A stretch of 64,000 nt of DNA from Impatiens glandulifera (GCF_907164915.1 NC_061868.1:22377819-22441818); one strand, 5' to 3'. Shown: positions 47,360 to 59,425, counted from the stretch's first letter. The notes: generated by a model not told the origin, from the letters alone. Translations and numbers: made by a program.

Positions 47360-47740
47360 TGAACTATCAATGTTTTGGCCATTTATGATTTTTACTAAAC
47401 GGACCTAATGTCCGTCTATTTTAATTGACGTGGCAATAAAATATTTTAATTTAATTTCTACATGTCAAACACATCATTATTTTTTTATAGGTTTTCTCTC
47501 TTCCACAATTATTTTTTTCTTCGTTCAAATGTTTCATTGATTCATCTCAAAGAAATTATACATTAGACCAACAATGATTCATGTATTTAGATTTTGCTTT
47601 AATTTAGTTTTAAAAATCTTTGTTCGTTAATCTCGTTTTTTTAATTTAGGTTTAGATTGAGATATATTGGATTTATGGTTTAGGGTTTAGATTAGGATTT
47701 TTCTATTTGTTCCTTTTTAGATTGAATTGAAATCTACAAC
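47360..47740 (+). repeat. Dispersed repeat, also at 63320-63731
   Basis: Shared blocks include ACTATCAATGTTTTG, GTCCGTCTATTTTAATTGAC, ACATCATTATTTTTT, GATTGAGATAT and GAAATCTACAACG. No ORF is conserved. At the second site it leads straight into a MULE fragment, so it may be a terminal part of that family. Confidence 0.75.
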
Positions 47741-48330
47741 GTTCTTATCATCTAAAATCTCACAAGTAATTTTGATACTTTATTTTGTTCTCTATTTTAG
47801 ACCTTTATTTCTACTAAAATTATATTCCTTGTTTGATTATATATATGAAACTTTACTAATGATTGAGTTTATCTTTATTAAATAATATATCTAAAGTGTA
47901 GATAATAATTTTCATATGTATGGATTCGAAAATAACATCATATGTGTTTTCTTTTAGAATATCATTATTCATATTCATATTACACAGTTTATTCAATGCT
48001 TGCATATCATCATACGTGTTTTCTTTTAGAATATCATTATTTATATTCATATTACAGTCAGTTTATTCAATGCTTGCATATCATGTCCTGTAATATTAAT
48101 TAATGTTAATGAATATTATAGTAAGTTATTTTTGCATATAATGACTTTTGTTTACCTAATTTTTAATAAGAACAAGAACACTATTAGTAATGGATATTAC
48201 AATAAGTTCTCTCAGATTCTTTTGTATCATTTAAGTTTTGTTTCAATTTCTTGTCTCTAATATTAATGGATAATAGATATTACAGTAAGTTATTTTTGCA
48301 TATCATTTTAATCATTTCAAACAAGCATAT
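47741..48330. other. AT-rich stretch with a 72-bp tandem duplication
   Basis: CATCATATGTGTTTTCTTTT at 47936 and its near copy at 48008 define two 72-bp units. Two further TATTACAGTAAGTTATTTTTG-like segments occur near 48115 and 48278. No gene seen. Confidence 0.65.
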
Positions 48331-49654
48331 TTTTGGAAAAAATTAAAAACAAAGTAAAAAAAAGAGTTAATTAAGTGAGAATTAATTAACTTAAATATGA
48401 ATGAAGCTAATGAAGCTAAACTGTCTATTTGTTTGTGTGTAGGTGCATAAGACTATGTTATTTTAGACAGGGTTTAAGAAAGCTAATAGACATGTTACGT
48501 AGTTAGACGTGGTAGTCTAAATTCATTAGACGTGGTCTAATGGGTAACGTAGTTAGACGTAGTAGTCTAACTCTATTAGACGTGGTCTAATGGGTAACGT
48601 AGTTAGATGTGATAGTCTAACTCAATTAGACGTGGTCTAATGGGTAACGTAGTTAGATGTGGTCTAATGGGTAATGTAGTTAAACGTGGTAGTCTAACTC
48701 CATTAGACTTTCTTAGTCTAATGGGATGCGTAGTTAGATAAGGACGCCTAACTCCATTAGACTTTGTCTAATGCGACACGCAATTAGACATGGACATCTA
48801 ACTCCCTTATACTTGGTCTAATGGAGCACGTCTAATGCCTTGTTTCAGCAGCCGTCTGAAGTTAGCATACGTCTAACCACGATCAACTAGTTGTCTGCTA
48901 CTCGGCTCCACTCACTTCTATGCAGTCTGACAAGCCAGCTAATTGCATCAAATGAATGAACGCCACGTACGCAAATGTCCTTACAACGATTTGTCTAGTA
49001 CAAGACTATTTCAGAAGGATATTCGGCGCACTACCAGTTTGGTACGACCACAATCCATCTACTCAAAGTCTGTAGATTTATGATACTATAGGCGGCCTTC
49101 CAATGGACGCTTTCCACGTGTCCATTTAGAAGATTCGACTGTTAGTGTCATTCTACTACAAATAGATGCTCAAGGACATTGGACAAATCACCAGCTACCA
49201 ATCTTACTTGCTTATATTCTTGCACTTACTGATCTCTTGCATTCTTCAAGTTCAAGATAGATAGAGTAAATTACTATCTAGCTGTGAGAATATTGTAAGT
49301 TGAACAGAGGTTGTTCTATTCAATATAGAGTTAGCTAGCTCAGTAAACTGTATTTTATTCAAAATATTTAATGAAATCCTTCCGGTTGTGGAAGAACGGG
49401 TGACGTAGGAGGGTTTGCTCCAAACATCCATAAATAACTCCCAACGTTCTTTACTTTTTGTCATTCATCTCTCGTTGGTTCAAAGCTTCAAATCCGACGA
49501 ACATTTCTACACTTGAATCTGTTTCAATAGTTCGGCGGATTTTTGTAGAATAGAAATAAATATTAATCTCTAACAGGATTAATATCGAATCGTTTATCAT
49601 AAGCTGTTAACAATAGTCAGACCTTAGTCTCTATTGCTAGCACCGATCCTATCA
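48331..49654 (+). repeat. 5' LTR of the copia element
   Basis: Starts TTTTGGAAAAAATTAAAAAC (a mutated TGTTGGG start, as in the 3' LTR) and ends CACCGATCCTATCA. U3 holds the TTAGAC hairpin array (about 48460-48850). The R/U5 part holds GGGTGACGTAGGAGG and AACATCCATAAA. Confidence 0.9.
48460..48850 (+). repeat. TTAGAC hairpin array in the copia 5' LTR
   Basis: About six imperfect units of roughly 50-60 bases. The first hairpin is GTTAGAC-GTGGTA-GTCTAAC. The second has arms CCATTAGAC and GTCTAATGG around a GTG loop, followed by GTAACGTA. Some units lack one hairpin. Confidence 0.85.
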
Positions 49655-49656
49655 AG

Positions 49657-49668
49657 TGGTATCAGAGC
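49657..49668 (+). other. Primer binding site (tRNA-iMet) of the copia element
   Basis: TGGTATCAGAGC two bases after the 5' LTR end (CTATCA), complementary to the 3' end of plant initiator tRNA-Met. Confidence 0.95.
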
Positions 49669-49704
49669 CCGATTTTCTATTCTCAAACAACTAGAACCTG
49701 AATC

Positions 49705-51420
49705 ATGTCTAAAGATGCTAGCTCCTCCAAGATTCCCATGTTTTCGAAAAAAAACTACATGGTCTGGAAAAAGAGAGTTCATGCTCATTTTGTTTCTTTA
49801 CACGATGAAATGTAGAGTGTTGTCATAGAAGGTCCTATCAAGATAGAGAAAGACATATCTGAATGGACACATGAAGATAAGAGGAAGAACAACTTCAACA
49901 ACTTAGCCATGGATATCTTGTACAAATCTCTTGACGATAGCATGTTCAACTCATCATAGCTTGCGAATCCGCCAAAGATATTTGGGATAGACTCACTCAA
50001 CTCTGTGAAGGCAATGAGTAAACCAAAGAAAACAAGATTATGGTTGCCACCCAACAGTTTGACTACTTTAAGATGCGTCCTGGAGAGACGATGACTGAGT
50101 TTGATGCAAGATTCAACAAGATTGTCACCTCTCTCTCTATTCTAGGCAAGAACTACAGTAACATAAAGGTTGATATAAAGGTCATGCAAGCTTTACCCAA
50201 GTAGTGCGACATCAAGACAATGACAATGAGGGAGTCCAAAGACCTTTATAAGATGGAGCTCTTCGACCTACTTACCGATCTGAAGGCCTATGAGTTCGAG
50301 TTGTCATCCACCATCATCCACATCCAGTTGTCACTGATGTAAAGATGGCTGCCCAGCAGCTCAGCAGCGACGCGATGGCTCTCTTCGTGAAGAAATTCGG
50401 CAATTCATGAAGAAGAGCAATTCTAACTCAAACTCTTCAAATAATAACAATGATGATAAGACTAACTCTAAGGCTAATGTGAAGTGTTTTATCTGTGGCA
50501 AACTAGGTCATTACAAATTGGAGTGCATGAAGTCGAAACGTGATGAGAAGAAGAAGGACGAAGAGAAATAGCTAAAGGCCCTCATGATGGCTGACAACAA
50601 GGCCAAGTGGATCTATTGCGACTCAGATTCATTATCTAGCGACAGTAATGATGAAGAGGTTGCTTGTTTTATGGAAAGAGAAGAAGAAGAATCTGAGGAA
50701 TCTGAGGTATTTGATTTCTCTTTAAAAAAGAGTTTACACAGGATGAATTAGTAGCATCACTCAATGACATAGTCACAAAAATCTAAGCCGAATCCCAAAA
50801 TGAAATAAGGTCCATATTTGAAATCGATACACATTTTTTTAACCCTCCGAATCAAAAGTTTTTGAAAATGACATGGTCGAGGTCTCATCTAAGAACGAGA
50901 AGCTCAAAGAAAAGGTTAAAACTCTTTCATCTTAAAACCAATGATTAATTTATATTGTAAGTTCTTGGATAAGGTCTGAAGAAGCTATCAAATATCAGAT
51001 TAGTCTGTTAAGGTCTGCCGGATGCAAATCCGGTTTAAGAATTGACAGTGATGACTCAAACAAGTCCTGTAAGAAGTTAAACTCAGCAACAGACAAACTT
51101 AAGCCAATAAGATTTATCAAAGGGAGTCTAACTGATAATGAAACTGATCCAAGCTATGAGGATCTAGCTGTAAGCTGGTTTAAACCTAGAAAGGAAGCAG
51201 CCAGTAAGTCTGGCATATCAAACCTGACAATAAGTCAAGGAGTTTTAAACAAAAATTATCCTCTAAAGTTAAGGGATCAACTGCTAGCAGGAAGGCGTCT
51301 GGTAAGCCTAAATTATACACACTAATCACAACACAAAATGGGAAGTCCATCAGAATAACTCAAATATGGATTCATAAGCGACTGATTGATCGAGGACCCA
51401 AGTGAATGTGGGTACCATAA
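49705..51420 (+). pseudogene. Copia gag remnant (UBN2-like, CCHC knuckle)
   Basis: The ATG at 49705 gives SSSKIPMFSKKNYMVWKKRV, the usual copia gag start; a TAG follows at about 49813. Later pieces keep HEDKRKNNFNNLAMDIL, a CFICGKLGHYKLEC zinc knuckle at 50485-50526, an acidic DSDSLSSDSNDEE stretch (about 50625), FTQDELVASLNDIV (about 50735), and GPK-stop-MWVP at about 51393-51417, the block that normally lies just before the protease. Many stops and shifts. No protease, integrase or RT of copia type follows. Confidence 0.75.
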
Positions 51421-51890
51421 GCTGTAAATACATTTTTGTGTAGGTGATATAGGGCAGCTGCATGGAGGAAACTTGGAACACACACTTTTTAGAACATGCC
51501 CCAGCAGATCAACAATTGGCACATTTGTCACTTTTATGGACTAAGTTTTTCTTCAGACGAAAGCTTTAATCGGTCTAATAGACGAGGTCGTCTAAAAGAA
51601 AAACAAGTATTTAGAAGTATACTTACTTAGGCAGTCTGTGCTTTTGTGTTGGATATTTGTCTTGGTTTAAAACTTATGCAGGTTAGACGTGTAAGAGAAA
51701 AGCATAGTTAGACGCTCATGTCCAACCAGACACACGTCTAACACGTGTTGTTCAAGCGCAATTAGACGTCTACATATAATAAATGCTTAGACGCTTGTAA
51801 GACAAGCGTGATTAGACACATGCGTCTAATAGACGTTTATCCAACCTGGACGCCAGAATGTAGATTGCAAGTTAGACGTGTAACTACGTG
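51421..51890 (+). other. Copia interior debris rich in TTAGACG/CGTCTAA motifs
   Basis: No gene. From 51560 to 51880 the motif TTAGACG or its complement appears about ten times, similar to the LTR hairpin arrays but irregular. It may be derived from U3-like sequence or from an independent expansion. Confidence 0.5.
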
Positions 51891-53130
51891 TGTTAGGAAC
51901 GGGATCGCCGATATGGGACCGGGGTCCGGCTAAAGGAAACCTCTTACACACACAACAGTTGGCGCTAACTCAGTTAAGAATTAACACCGGTCTTAACACC
52001 ACACAGACTGTCACAAACTCTTGAACCGAGTTCAAGTGCGGAAATGTTTGTTTAGCCTGAAACAATAAACACAGATCGGTTAAAGAAGAGAGTAGAGAAG
52101 TATCAGTTGAATTAAGTGAAAGTCGGTTCGGTTGGAATAAGTAGTGATTCAGTTCGGTTGATAAAGTAACTGGAATTGATAAAGAACGCAAGACACATAT
52201 TTTATGGATGTTCGGAGATAAAACTCCTACGTCACCCCTTATTCTTAAACAACGAGAAGGATATTGACTAAGGAATATTCAACAACACAATACACCACAC
52301 AATTGAGTCTTATTTACTACTCGATGTTCACTTTACAATACTCACACAGTATTGTAATACACTTTTACAAATATGTAAATAATTAAGACTTAACAGTTTG
52401 TCTTTATCACTCAATAACTTTGTAGATTTCTCAAAGTATGTTCGCAAGAGTTAGAATCCAGAGAGTATTGAGCGCTGGAAGAAGACTTTTTCTTCAGCCC
52501 TTTAACTTCCTTTTATAGTAAAAATATGACAACCATCATATTTCTCTCTCTAAGATGGTGGGTCAAAAGGATCAGCCATTCATTAGAAGCTTCCCAAATT
52601 ATGATGCCGTTCCAGCTCAAGTTGGGTAGCTTGTACGTTTATGTATTTGTACACTTGGCAGCTGTACATTTACCGGTTGCCTGCTCTTTCGAGGTTGCTT
52701 CTAGATTTATACCAAATCCGGTAATTGTTCATCTGACAGCTGCCTGTAATCTAATCAGCAAACTTGATTTAGAAGACAAGGGACACATTCTGAACCTTTG
52801 AAGATCTTCCTCTGCACATTCCAAGGAATATATATTTGCGTTAACACGTCAATTGCCAATGTATCCATATCTTTGATCTTGTTTTGATTTAAAATTGTCC
52901 GGTAAAAATATATGTTGCTCTTAGAATTTGATCTGATCGGACACATGTCGATTGATAAATTGATCGATCCTAAATTCTAGCCGAGCCAGACTTCTGATAA
53001 TATAAATAAGTTGTTTCGGTTTGTGCTATTTTGGAAGAATAGTTTTTACCAGATAGGTTGAAGTATGTACTTGCACATAGAGTTGAATTTAATTAAGTTC
53101 TTTTAGATAGTTAATAGAATATAGACCACA
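51891..53130 (-). mobile_element. Opposite-strand LTR (related to 12062-13294)
   Basis: Begins TGTTAGGAACGGGATCGCC, the complement of the end of the 12062-13294 LTR. It keeps the TTTTATGGATGTTCGGAG and CTCCTACGTCACCC block at about 52200-52240, and near 53090 AATTAAGTTCTTT, the complement of that LTR's start region. Its length of about 1240 bp agrees. The right end and a target duplication could not be fixed. It is probably a solo LTR inserted in the copia interior; the ORF at 52526-52801 is chance. Confidence 0.65.
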
Positions 53131-53660
53131 AAAGCATAGCAACCCGGGTGCAATCGGTTAGAGTGGTCGATGGGTCCAATGTTTTATGCTCTAGCATTTG
53201 CAAAAACTTGAAGTGGTCGATGGAAGACAATGAATATCAAACAAAAATGAAGGTAATTTCCATGGATGGATATGATATTGTGTTGGGCATTGAATGGCTA
53301 ATTACTTTAGGTCCCTCATCTTGGAACTTCGAAAAACTGATCCTATCTTATGAGAAGCAAGACATAACCACGGTCCTAGAGGGGATTCCTTGGTCGCGGG
53401 TCACCTTGATGCATTGAAACCAGCTGGAAAAGACTTCGGAAGAATGTAGTGTTGCTACCAAAGTGGAAATAAAAAGTAAGCATGAAGGCCAAACTGTTTC
53501 CCTCACGGTAATGACCTTGGAAGATATTCCTGAAGATCTAATTAGAAGTTATGGCTCTTTCGCTTCCCATATTATGTTGGTTCGAGAAAAAGACTTGGCC
53601 TGGATTTTTGATAAGACTATAGAGTTTAATCGATGTTGGAAGAAATTATTTTTGCACTAG
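53131..53660 (+). pseudogene. Ty3/gypsy protease/RT-start fragment
   Basis: Reads RVVDGSNVLCSS, LKWSMEDNEYQTKM, MDGYDIVLGIEWLITLGPSS and WNFEKL, the second half of a gypsy aspartic protease (DIVLGI-WL-TLG). After broken linker sequence an ASHIMLVREKDLAW block (about 53550-53590) recalls the start of RT. The catalytic protease Asp and RT core are missing. Its connection to the copia element is by insertion or recombination. Confidence 0.6.
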
Positions 53661-54720
53661 GAGCTAGAGACATTGCAGCAACAAAGGTCAGCTCTAAACA
53701 ATGAAAAACTCGACCCCGGGTGCACAGAAATTCCTTACATGGGCGGAGAGGTGAGTGACCCGGCAGCGCAAAAGACCGCGAGGACCCGACCAGCTACATT
53801 ATTGAAACGATTCTACCGAAAGTTTTTTAAGAAATCCGGTCCTATGTTGCGACCCTTGCTGAGCATTCTGATGTCCGACCGAAGCAATAGTCTTTTTTTA
53901 AGTTTTGAGGATGCGCATTAGAGGCTGACCAGTCCACGTTCTTTTTCGTCGAGGGAGGCGAACTTTGAAAGGGGAGATTATGTTAGGCGTACGCATCAAG
54001 GCCTCGGTCCTAGAATATTACCGGCACCCTTTTTCTCGGTCCTATGGAACACTTGGGCCAACTTTATGTCTTTTGTTTAATAATTTAGTTTTGTTTCCCT
54101 TCTCTTATATTTCTCTCAAACCGAATTCTGTTATTTCTACAAGTTGTTGTAACAAATTTGTAATCGACTACTCTTGGGTAATTCAGCCGCTTTAAATGCT
54201 GATACCCACCCCATTTTTTGGGCTATGAATTGAAGCTTTTGAAACTTGTTGTTCTAAGTTATTCTTTCAGCCTTAAACCTCTTTCTTGGACTACTAGGTG
54301 TATTCTAGTAATATTCTCTTCTCACCCCGGTTTTTAACCTCGAATTCTCTTATCACATAATATCTGCTGCGCTTGATTAAAGAATTCTATACTCGGCCCC
54401 ATCAATCAAGAACACGTTTCTTGAATCAAGAATTCAAAAAGTTAAATTATAGTTTCAAGCTTAACACAATGTTAAAGAAAATGACTAACATACCCTTAAA
54501 TATTAATATACTTTTTGATAAAAACTCAATTAAGGATGACTACCTTTGGGAAATGACGTCTAACATTAATTGATGGGCCCTCCTTGTCCAAAGTGATGGT
54601 TAAGTATGTGACCTTTCGGATTCTATTTAAAGACATCATGCATGTGTTTGAATCTCTTACGCTATTCATTCTCATAGAACCCTAAAAGTCTCGTTGCCTT
54701 CTCTCTAAGAAATATTGTTC
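53661..54720 (+). other. Unassigned retroelement-like sequence
   Basis: Higher GC than the surroundings. The 53673-53921 frame is basic with no identified domain. 54050-54400 looks like gypsy LTR or leader sequence (T-rich, TTGTTGTAACAAATTTG). Three short ORFs (53965, 54373, 54715) have no recognisable content. Confidence 0.4.
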
Positions 54721-57700
54721 ATCTTCATCTCTTATTTTCATCAATGGCTGATAAGAAGATCATCAATGAATTTTGATTCTTTTTATTCTTTCAATCAACA
54801 GGATATCGCAGATATGTTCCGTTCTCTTAGTACTTTGGTCTCCGGAAGTATCTTGGCAGTTCTTACGTTTTCTTCGAAAAGGAGGTCCGTGAGTTTTTTA
54901 ATACGGCGAATGTGGTCGGAGATTCTATAACGGCGATAGTGAACGAAAAGTCTATCTCCTTCGATGAATATGTATATATGCAGAGTTCTTTGAACTTTCA
55001 TCAGAGGGTCACACCATTGATAAGCGCTTCCAGCCAAAACTATTTCAGAAATGTAGATCGTTTTATCAAACGATGGAAGTTATATCAGATTAAATGGGAA
55101 GAAGAAGGCCATGAAACCACATTTTATTCTTCTAAACAATATTGTGGCAAAGGCTATTCAGGGCAGGGTAGGTTCGTTCGACCTGTATAGTCAAGACCGT
55201 TTCAATTACATGTCGGCCATATCAAAAGGTTTGTCGATCAATTGGGCATCCACCTTATTTTCTAATCTCTTACAGTTGGTTTATTCAAGGAACAAGCAGT
55301 GAGCGGGCTTCTTAGTCCAACTCGGCTGATTCATGGAGCATTTGGGTGTTCCTATGGGCGAGGGTGATGCTATTAACCCTAGTCGCATCTTCACTACCTT
55401 CTACGTGAAGATCACCCTTGCAAGACTGAAGCTCTCAAAGGAGATAAACTATGGTTCATCTAGCCAACAAATGGGTGGCCAATCGGTCACTCGGTCTAAA
55501 CGACCAGCTACATCCATTCTTTCCACGGGTGCTAAAAGAGCCAAATCTTCAGTTATGGAGTCTGCAGCTAGCACTAATAGTCAAAAGAGTATGTCGAAGA
55601 AGGAATCTAAAGCAGTTGACTCCATTCTAGATAGGGCAATACAAGGTATTCCTCCTCTTGCTGCTATTCCAATCTCTTCTCTTTTGCCCTCCCCCAGCCT
55701 AATGAAGAAGCATATTAGATTTTCTAGTCCTGTTATTCATTAAATTAAGGCATCCAAGGCGTCTAACGCGTCTAATAAATCTACCCAGGTAACTTCCTCT
55801 ACTCCTCTGGCCAGAGTGCCTAGTATGAATGTTCTTGTGTTGGAACAAGCTGAGGAACCGACTGTTGAGCTAGTCGGTCCAAATATTGAATTCTTTGACA
55901 AGGAATTATCGCATGTCCTCCCTGGAAACTCAATAGATGTTGCGGCTATTGATAATGTTGATGTTGCTACTGAAACAAAGAAGGAAAATGCTCACACGCC
56001 TGTTGCTGTTGTATTATCTGAACATGCTCCCATTCAGCCAAATATTGAGATGCATGTTATTAACACTACTGAAGAACCACATGTTGCTAAGGGAACGAGT
56101 GTAGTATATGCACTTCCAGAAGGGGCCATTCCGAGGCCGTGTCTCTATTTGAAATCATGAGAGTAGTTAGGGGCGCTCCTGGGATAACCATCAGAGAACC
56201 TAGGACTACTCCTAAACTAGTTGTTGTTCTTAGTAAAGGAAAGGGTATCGCTAAAGAGGTTCCGGAAAACATTTCGGAGTCTAGTAGTATTGTCAACCTT
56301 GTCATGGAACAGGTTAAAGATAAAGCGGCTGAGAAGATTGAAATCTTCAACACTTGGGTGAACTATCGGTTAGTCTCTCAATTCGAAAAAATTATCCCAG
56401 GCGACGATATTAAAGGGGAATGGAAGAAATTGATCAAGATGGAGAAGAGAGTCTTGAAATGGGAAAAGATAGAGGAGGTCTCTAATCCCTCAAAAGAAAG
56501 GATCCCACTCTTGAGGCAAGAAAGGCCAATTTTAACCCGCTTGACAGGGATGCTCTTGCTGAGCAGAATGCATTGAAGCGACTCGATTTGGTTATGAACA
56601 ATTATTGCTCCACAGTCCTTCAACACGTTCATGGCACTGAGTCTTCTAGGTTGAAATTGTTTGTTGATATGTCTTCTAGTCAAGACGAGCCGATGCAAAT
56701 CTTTGAAGGTGATCAGAATATTTCAGAAGAATAAGAGTAGGCTGTTGCCCATCTTATTGAGCTGGCCAATGTATCATTTGAAGAAAAGCGATTAATGGCC
56801 CAACATATTATTGAACAGACTCCGGTCTTGGACAACTTTAGGACAACGATCATCCCCCATCAGGACAACGTCATATATTATTGACAACGTTACTGATTTA
56901 CCTCTTCACTCTGAAGATATTTCAGAGGGTATTAATAAGATATGTGTCGATATTCTAAATAATCAAGATTAGTCTAAGGATGGATCAAAGGCTCCTTCTT
57001 CCCCTCCCAAAGATAAAGAACCAGAGCGTTCTTTACAAGTGACCTTGCACGTAAACGCTATTCGCACTGCTCCATCTTGTTCTCAAGTTGTATCATTTGT
57101 TGCCCGTCACTCTGAAGAAGCTTCTCCCAGAGGAGAAAACTCTTGTAATGATAGTATGGATGCTCTGAGTTTATTGCAGCAGAATATGATGGACATGTCG
57201 TCCATACTGGAAAACCTTGAGAAGGGGTCCACATCAACTAAGGAGGAAACTCGTTCCATTCTTTCCAGTCAACAAGAAACTGAGAAGACATTGAAGAGAA
57301 ATACATATGAAATCAACAATATTCATATTCAATACAGGAAGTTGGATAAGAATTTCTTTGCAAGATAATTAGAACTTCCTATTGATTCAAAGAATTTCAA
57401 TCTAGAGGTTCATCAAGAAACGAGGTCTATGATTGATCTTCTTTAGTCCCAAATGGTGGAAATGTCTAATGCATTAACAAGAGAAGAGGCTGAACGAATG
57501 GAGCAGGATGATTCATTTGTAAGAAAAATTCAAGCTGTAGAAGAGGGGGGTCAACGTCTTCTAAAGGAAGAGGAGCTCGATCGAAATCAAAGTAAAAAGC
57601 TGTTGCTGATGCTAAAGATAACGAAGACGGTTGTAGACCAAGAAAAAGAGGTTCAGGACGTGGAGGCGACAGAGGTGGTGGTAGTGGAGGCCGAGCGATC

Positions 57701-57740
57701 AATCGATTCCATAACATCCTAACTGGCGAATCTTTTCTGA
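54721..57740 (+). pseudogene. Extra ORF of retroelement-associated family with RGG-rich C-terminus
   Basis: A ~1000-codon gene broken by at least eight stops or frameshifts. In order: an N-terminal globular block (QDIADMFRSLSTLVSGSIL, VREFFNTANVVGDSITAI, ISFDEYVYMQSS, RFNYMSAISKGLSINWA); a basic linker (QSVTRSKRPATSILSTGAKR); an acidic Val/Glu-rich middle (55816-56150); a helical domain (FNTWVNYRLVSQFEK, EWKKLIKMEKRVLKWEKI); coiled-coil-like parts (57150-57360); and a C-terminal GRGGDRGGGSGGR stretch (about 57665-57700). The order matches a protein family I recall as very abundant and misnamed in Gesneriaceae/Lamiales annotations; the function is unknown. RGG boxes often bind RNA. It lies directly before the copia PPT. 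Confidence 0.6.
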
Positions 57741-57986
57741 AAGCGATGCAGATCCAATTTTGAAAAGGGAAGGACCCTAAATCTTTCTCTCTATTTTTAG
57801 TACTTTTAAACTTATGCTTGAATATTTTGGTGAACTACTTTGATTTCAATCTTATTTTGATGGGTTTTTATTTTACTTCATTAAGGTTGCATAGTTTTGA
57901 CATCAACAAAAAGGGATTGGGTTAAGATTTTTTTTAGGTTTAAATCATTAACTCACCTGATTTTTGATAATTTAGCTTAAATAATC

Positions 57987-57999
57987 AAAAAAGGGAAAA
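57987..57999 (+). other. Polypurine tract of the copia element
   Basis: AAAAAAGGGAAAA just before the TGTTGGG start of the 3' LTR at 58001. Confidence 0.85.
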
Positions 58000-58000
58000 T

Positions 58001-59425
58001 TGTTGGGAAAAAATAAAAACAAAGTAAAGAAAAGAGTTAATTAAGTGAGAATTAATTAACTTAGAAACAAACGAAAATTATGAAATATTAAATAACTGGA
58101 TTTTGATGATGTTTAAATATGAATGAAGCTTTGTTGTCTATTTGTTTGTGTGCAAGTGCATAACACTATTCTATTTTAGACGTGATCTAAGCAGGCTAAT
58201 AGAAGTGTTATGTAGTTAGACGTGGTAGTCTAACTCCATTAGACGTGGTCTAATGGGTAACGTAGTTAGACGTGGTCTAATGGGTAACGTAGTTAGACGT
58301 GGTAGTCTAACTCCATTAGACGTGGTCTAATAGGTAACATAGTTAGATGTGATAGTCTAACTCTATTAGATGTAGTCTAATGGGTAACGTAGTTAGACGT
58401 GGTAGTCTAACTCCATTAGACATGGTCTAATTGGTAACGTAGTTAGATGTGGTAGTCTAACTCCATTAGACTTTCTTAGTCTAATGGGATACGTCGTTAG
58501 ACAAGGACATCTAACTCCATTAGAATTAGTCTAATGGGACATGCAATTAGACGTGGACGTCTAACTCCCTTAGACTTGGTCTAATAGAGCACGTCTAATA
58601 CCTTACTTCATCAGACGTTTGAAGTTAGCATACGTCTAACCACGATCAACTAGTTGTCTTCTACTTTACTTCACTCACTTTTGTGCAGTCTGACAAGCCA
58701 GCTAATTGCATCAAATGAACTAACGCCACATACGCAAATTTCCTTCCTACGGTCTAACCAGTACAAGACAATTTCAGAAGGATATTCGGCGCACTACCAG
58801 TTTCGTACGGCCATGATCCATTTGCTCAGAGTCTGCTGATTTCTAGTACTATGGACGACCTTCTAATGGACGCTTGCCACGTGTCCATTTAGAAGATTCG
58901 ACCGTTGATGTCCTTCTACTACAAATTGATGCTCAAGGACAATGGACAAATTACCGGCTACCAATCTTACTTACACTCTTGCACTTACTGATCTCTTACA
59001 TTCTTCAAGTTCAATAGAGAAAGAATCAATTACTGTCTAGCTATGAGAATATTGTTGAGAATATTGTAAGTTGAACAGAGGTTGTTTTGTTCAACAGAGA
59101 GTTATCTAGCTCAGTAAGTTGTATATGATTCAAAAAATTTAGTGAAATCGTTTCGGTTGTGGAAGAAGGGGTGACGTAGGTGGGTTTGCTCTGAACATTC
59201 ATAAACAACTCCCTGAGTTCTTTACTTTCTATTATTCATCCCTCAGTTGTTCAAAGTTTCAAATCTGACGAACAGTTCCGCACTTGAATCCATTTCAAGA
59301 GTTTGAAGGATTTGTGAATAATAGAAATAGATATTAATCTCTAACAGGATTAATATTGAATCGTTTATCATAAGTTGTTAACATTAGTCAGACCCCAGTC
59401 TCTATTGCTAGCACTTATCCTATCA
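58001..59425 (+). repeat. 3' LTR of the copia element
   Basis: TGTTGGGAAAAAATAAAAAC to CACTTATCCTATCA, 1425 bp. The hairpin array at about 58170-58620 has about one more unit set than the 5' LTR. It keeps GGATATTCGGCGCACTACC, GCCACGTGTCC, GGGTGACGTAGG and AACATTCATAAAC. Confidence 0.9.

Larger units (their letters stand above)
48331..59425 (+). mobile_element. Ty1/copia LTR element with both LTRs, pol lost, nested insertions, TSD CATAT
   Basis: The left LTR is 48331-49654 and the right LTR 58001-59425; CATAT flanks both ends (48326-48330, 59426-59430). An initiator-Met PBS follows the left LTR and a PPT precedes the right one. The interior carries gag remains, then an opposite-strand LTR, gypsy debris, and a long degenerate extra ORF. 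No copia integrase, RT or RNase H was found, so the element is non-autonomous or has had pol deleted. The 101-bp difference between LTRs is largely in the hairpin array. Confidence 0.85.

Noticed and set aside
52526..52801. 91-residue plus-strand ORF
   Set aside because: Falls inside the minus-strand LTR 51891-53130 and has no conserved motif.
53673..53921. Novel basic 82-residue protein
   Set aside because: Sits in retroelement debris with no start context or relatives that I recognise; reported only as unassigned sequence.
57466..57717. Proline-rich 83-residue minus-strand protein
   Set aside because: Antisense of the Gly/Arg-rich end of the extra ORF; the plus-strand reading explains the bias.
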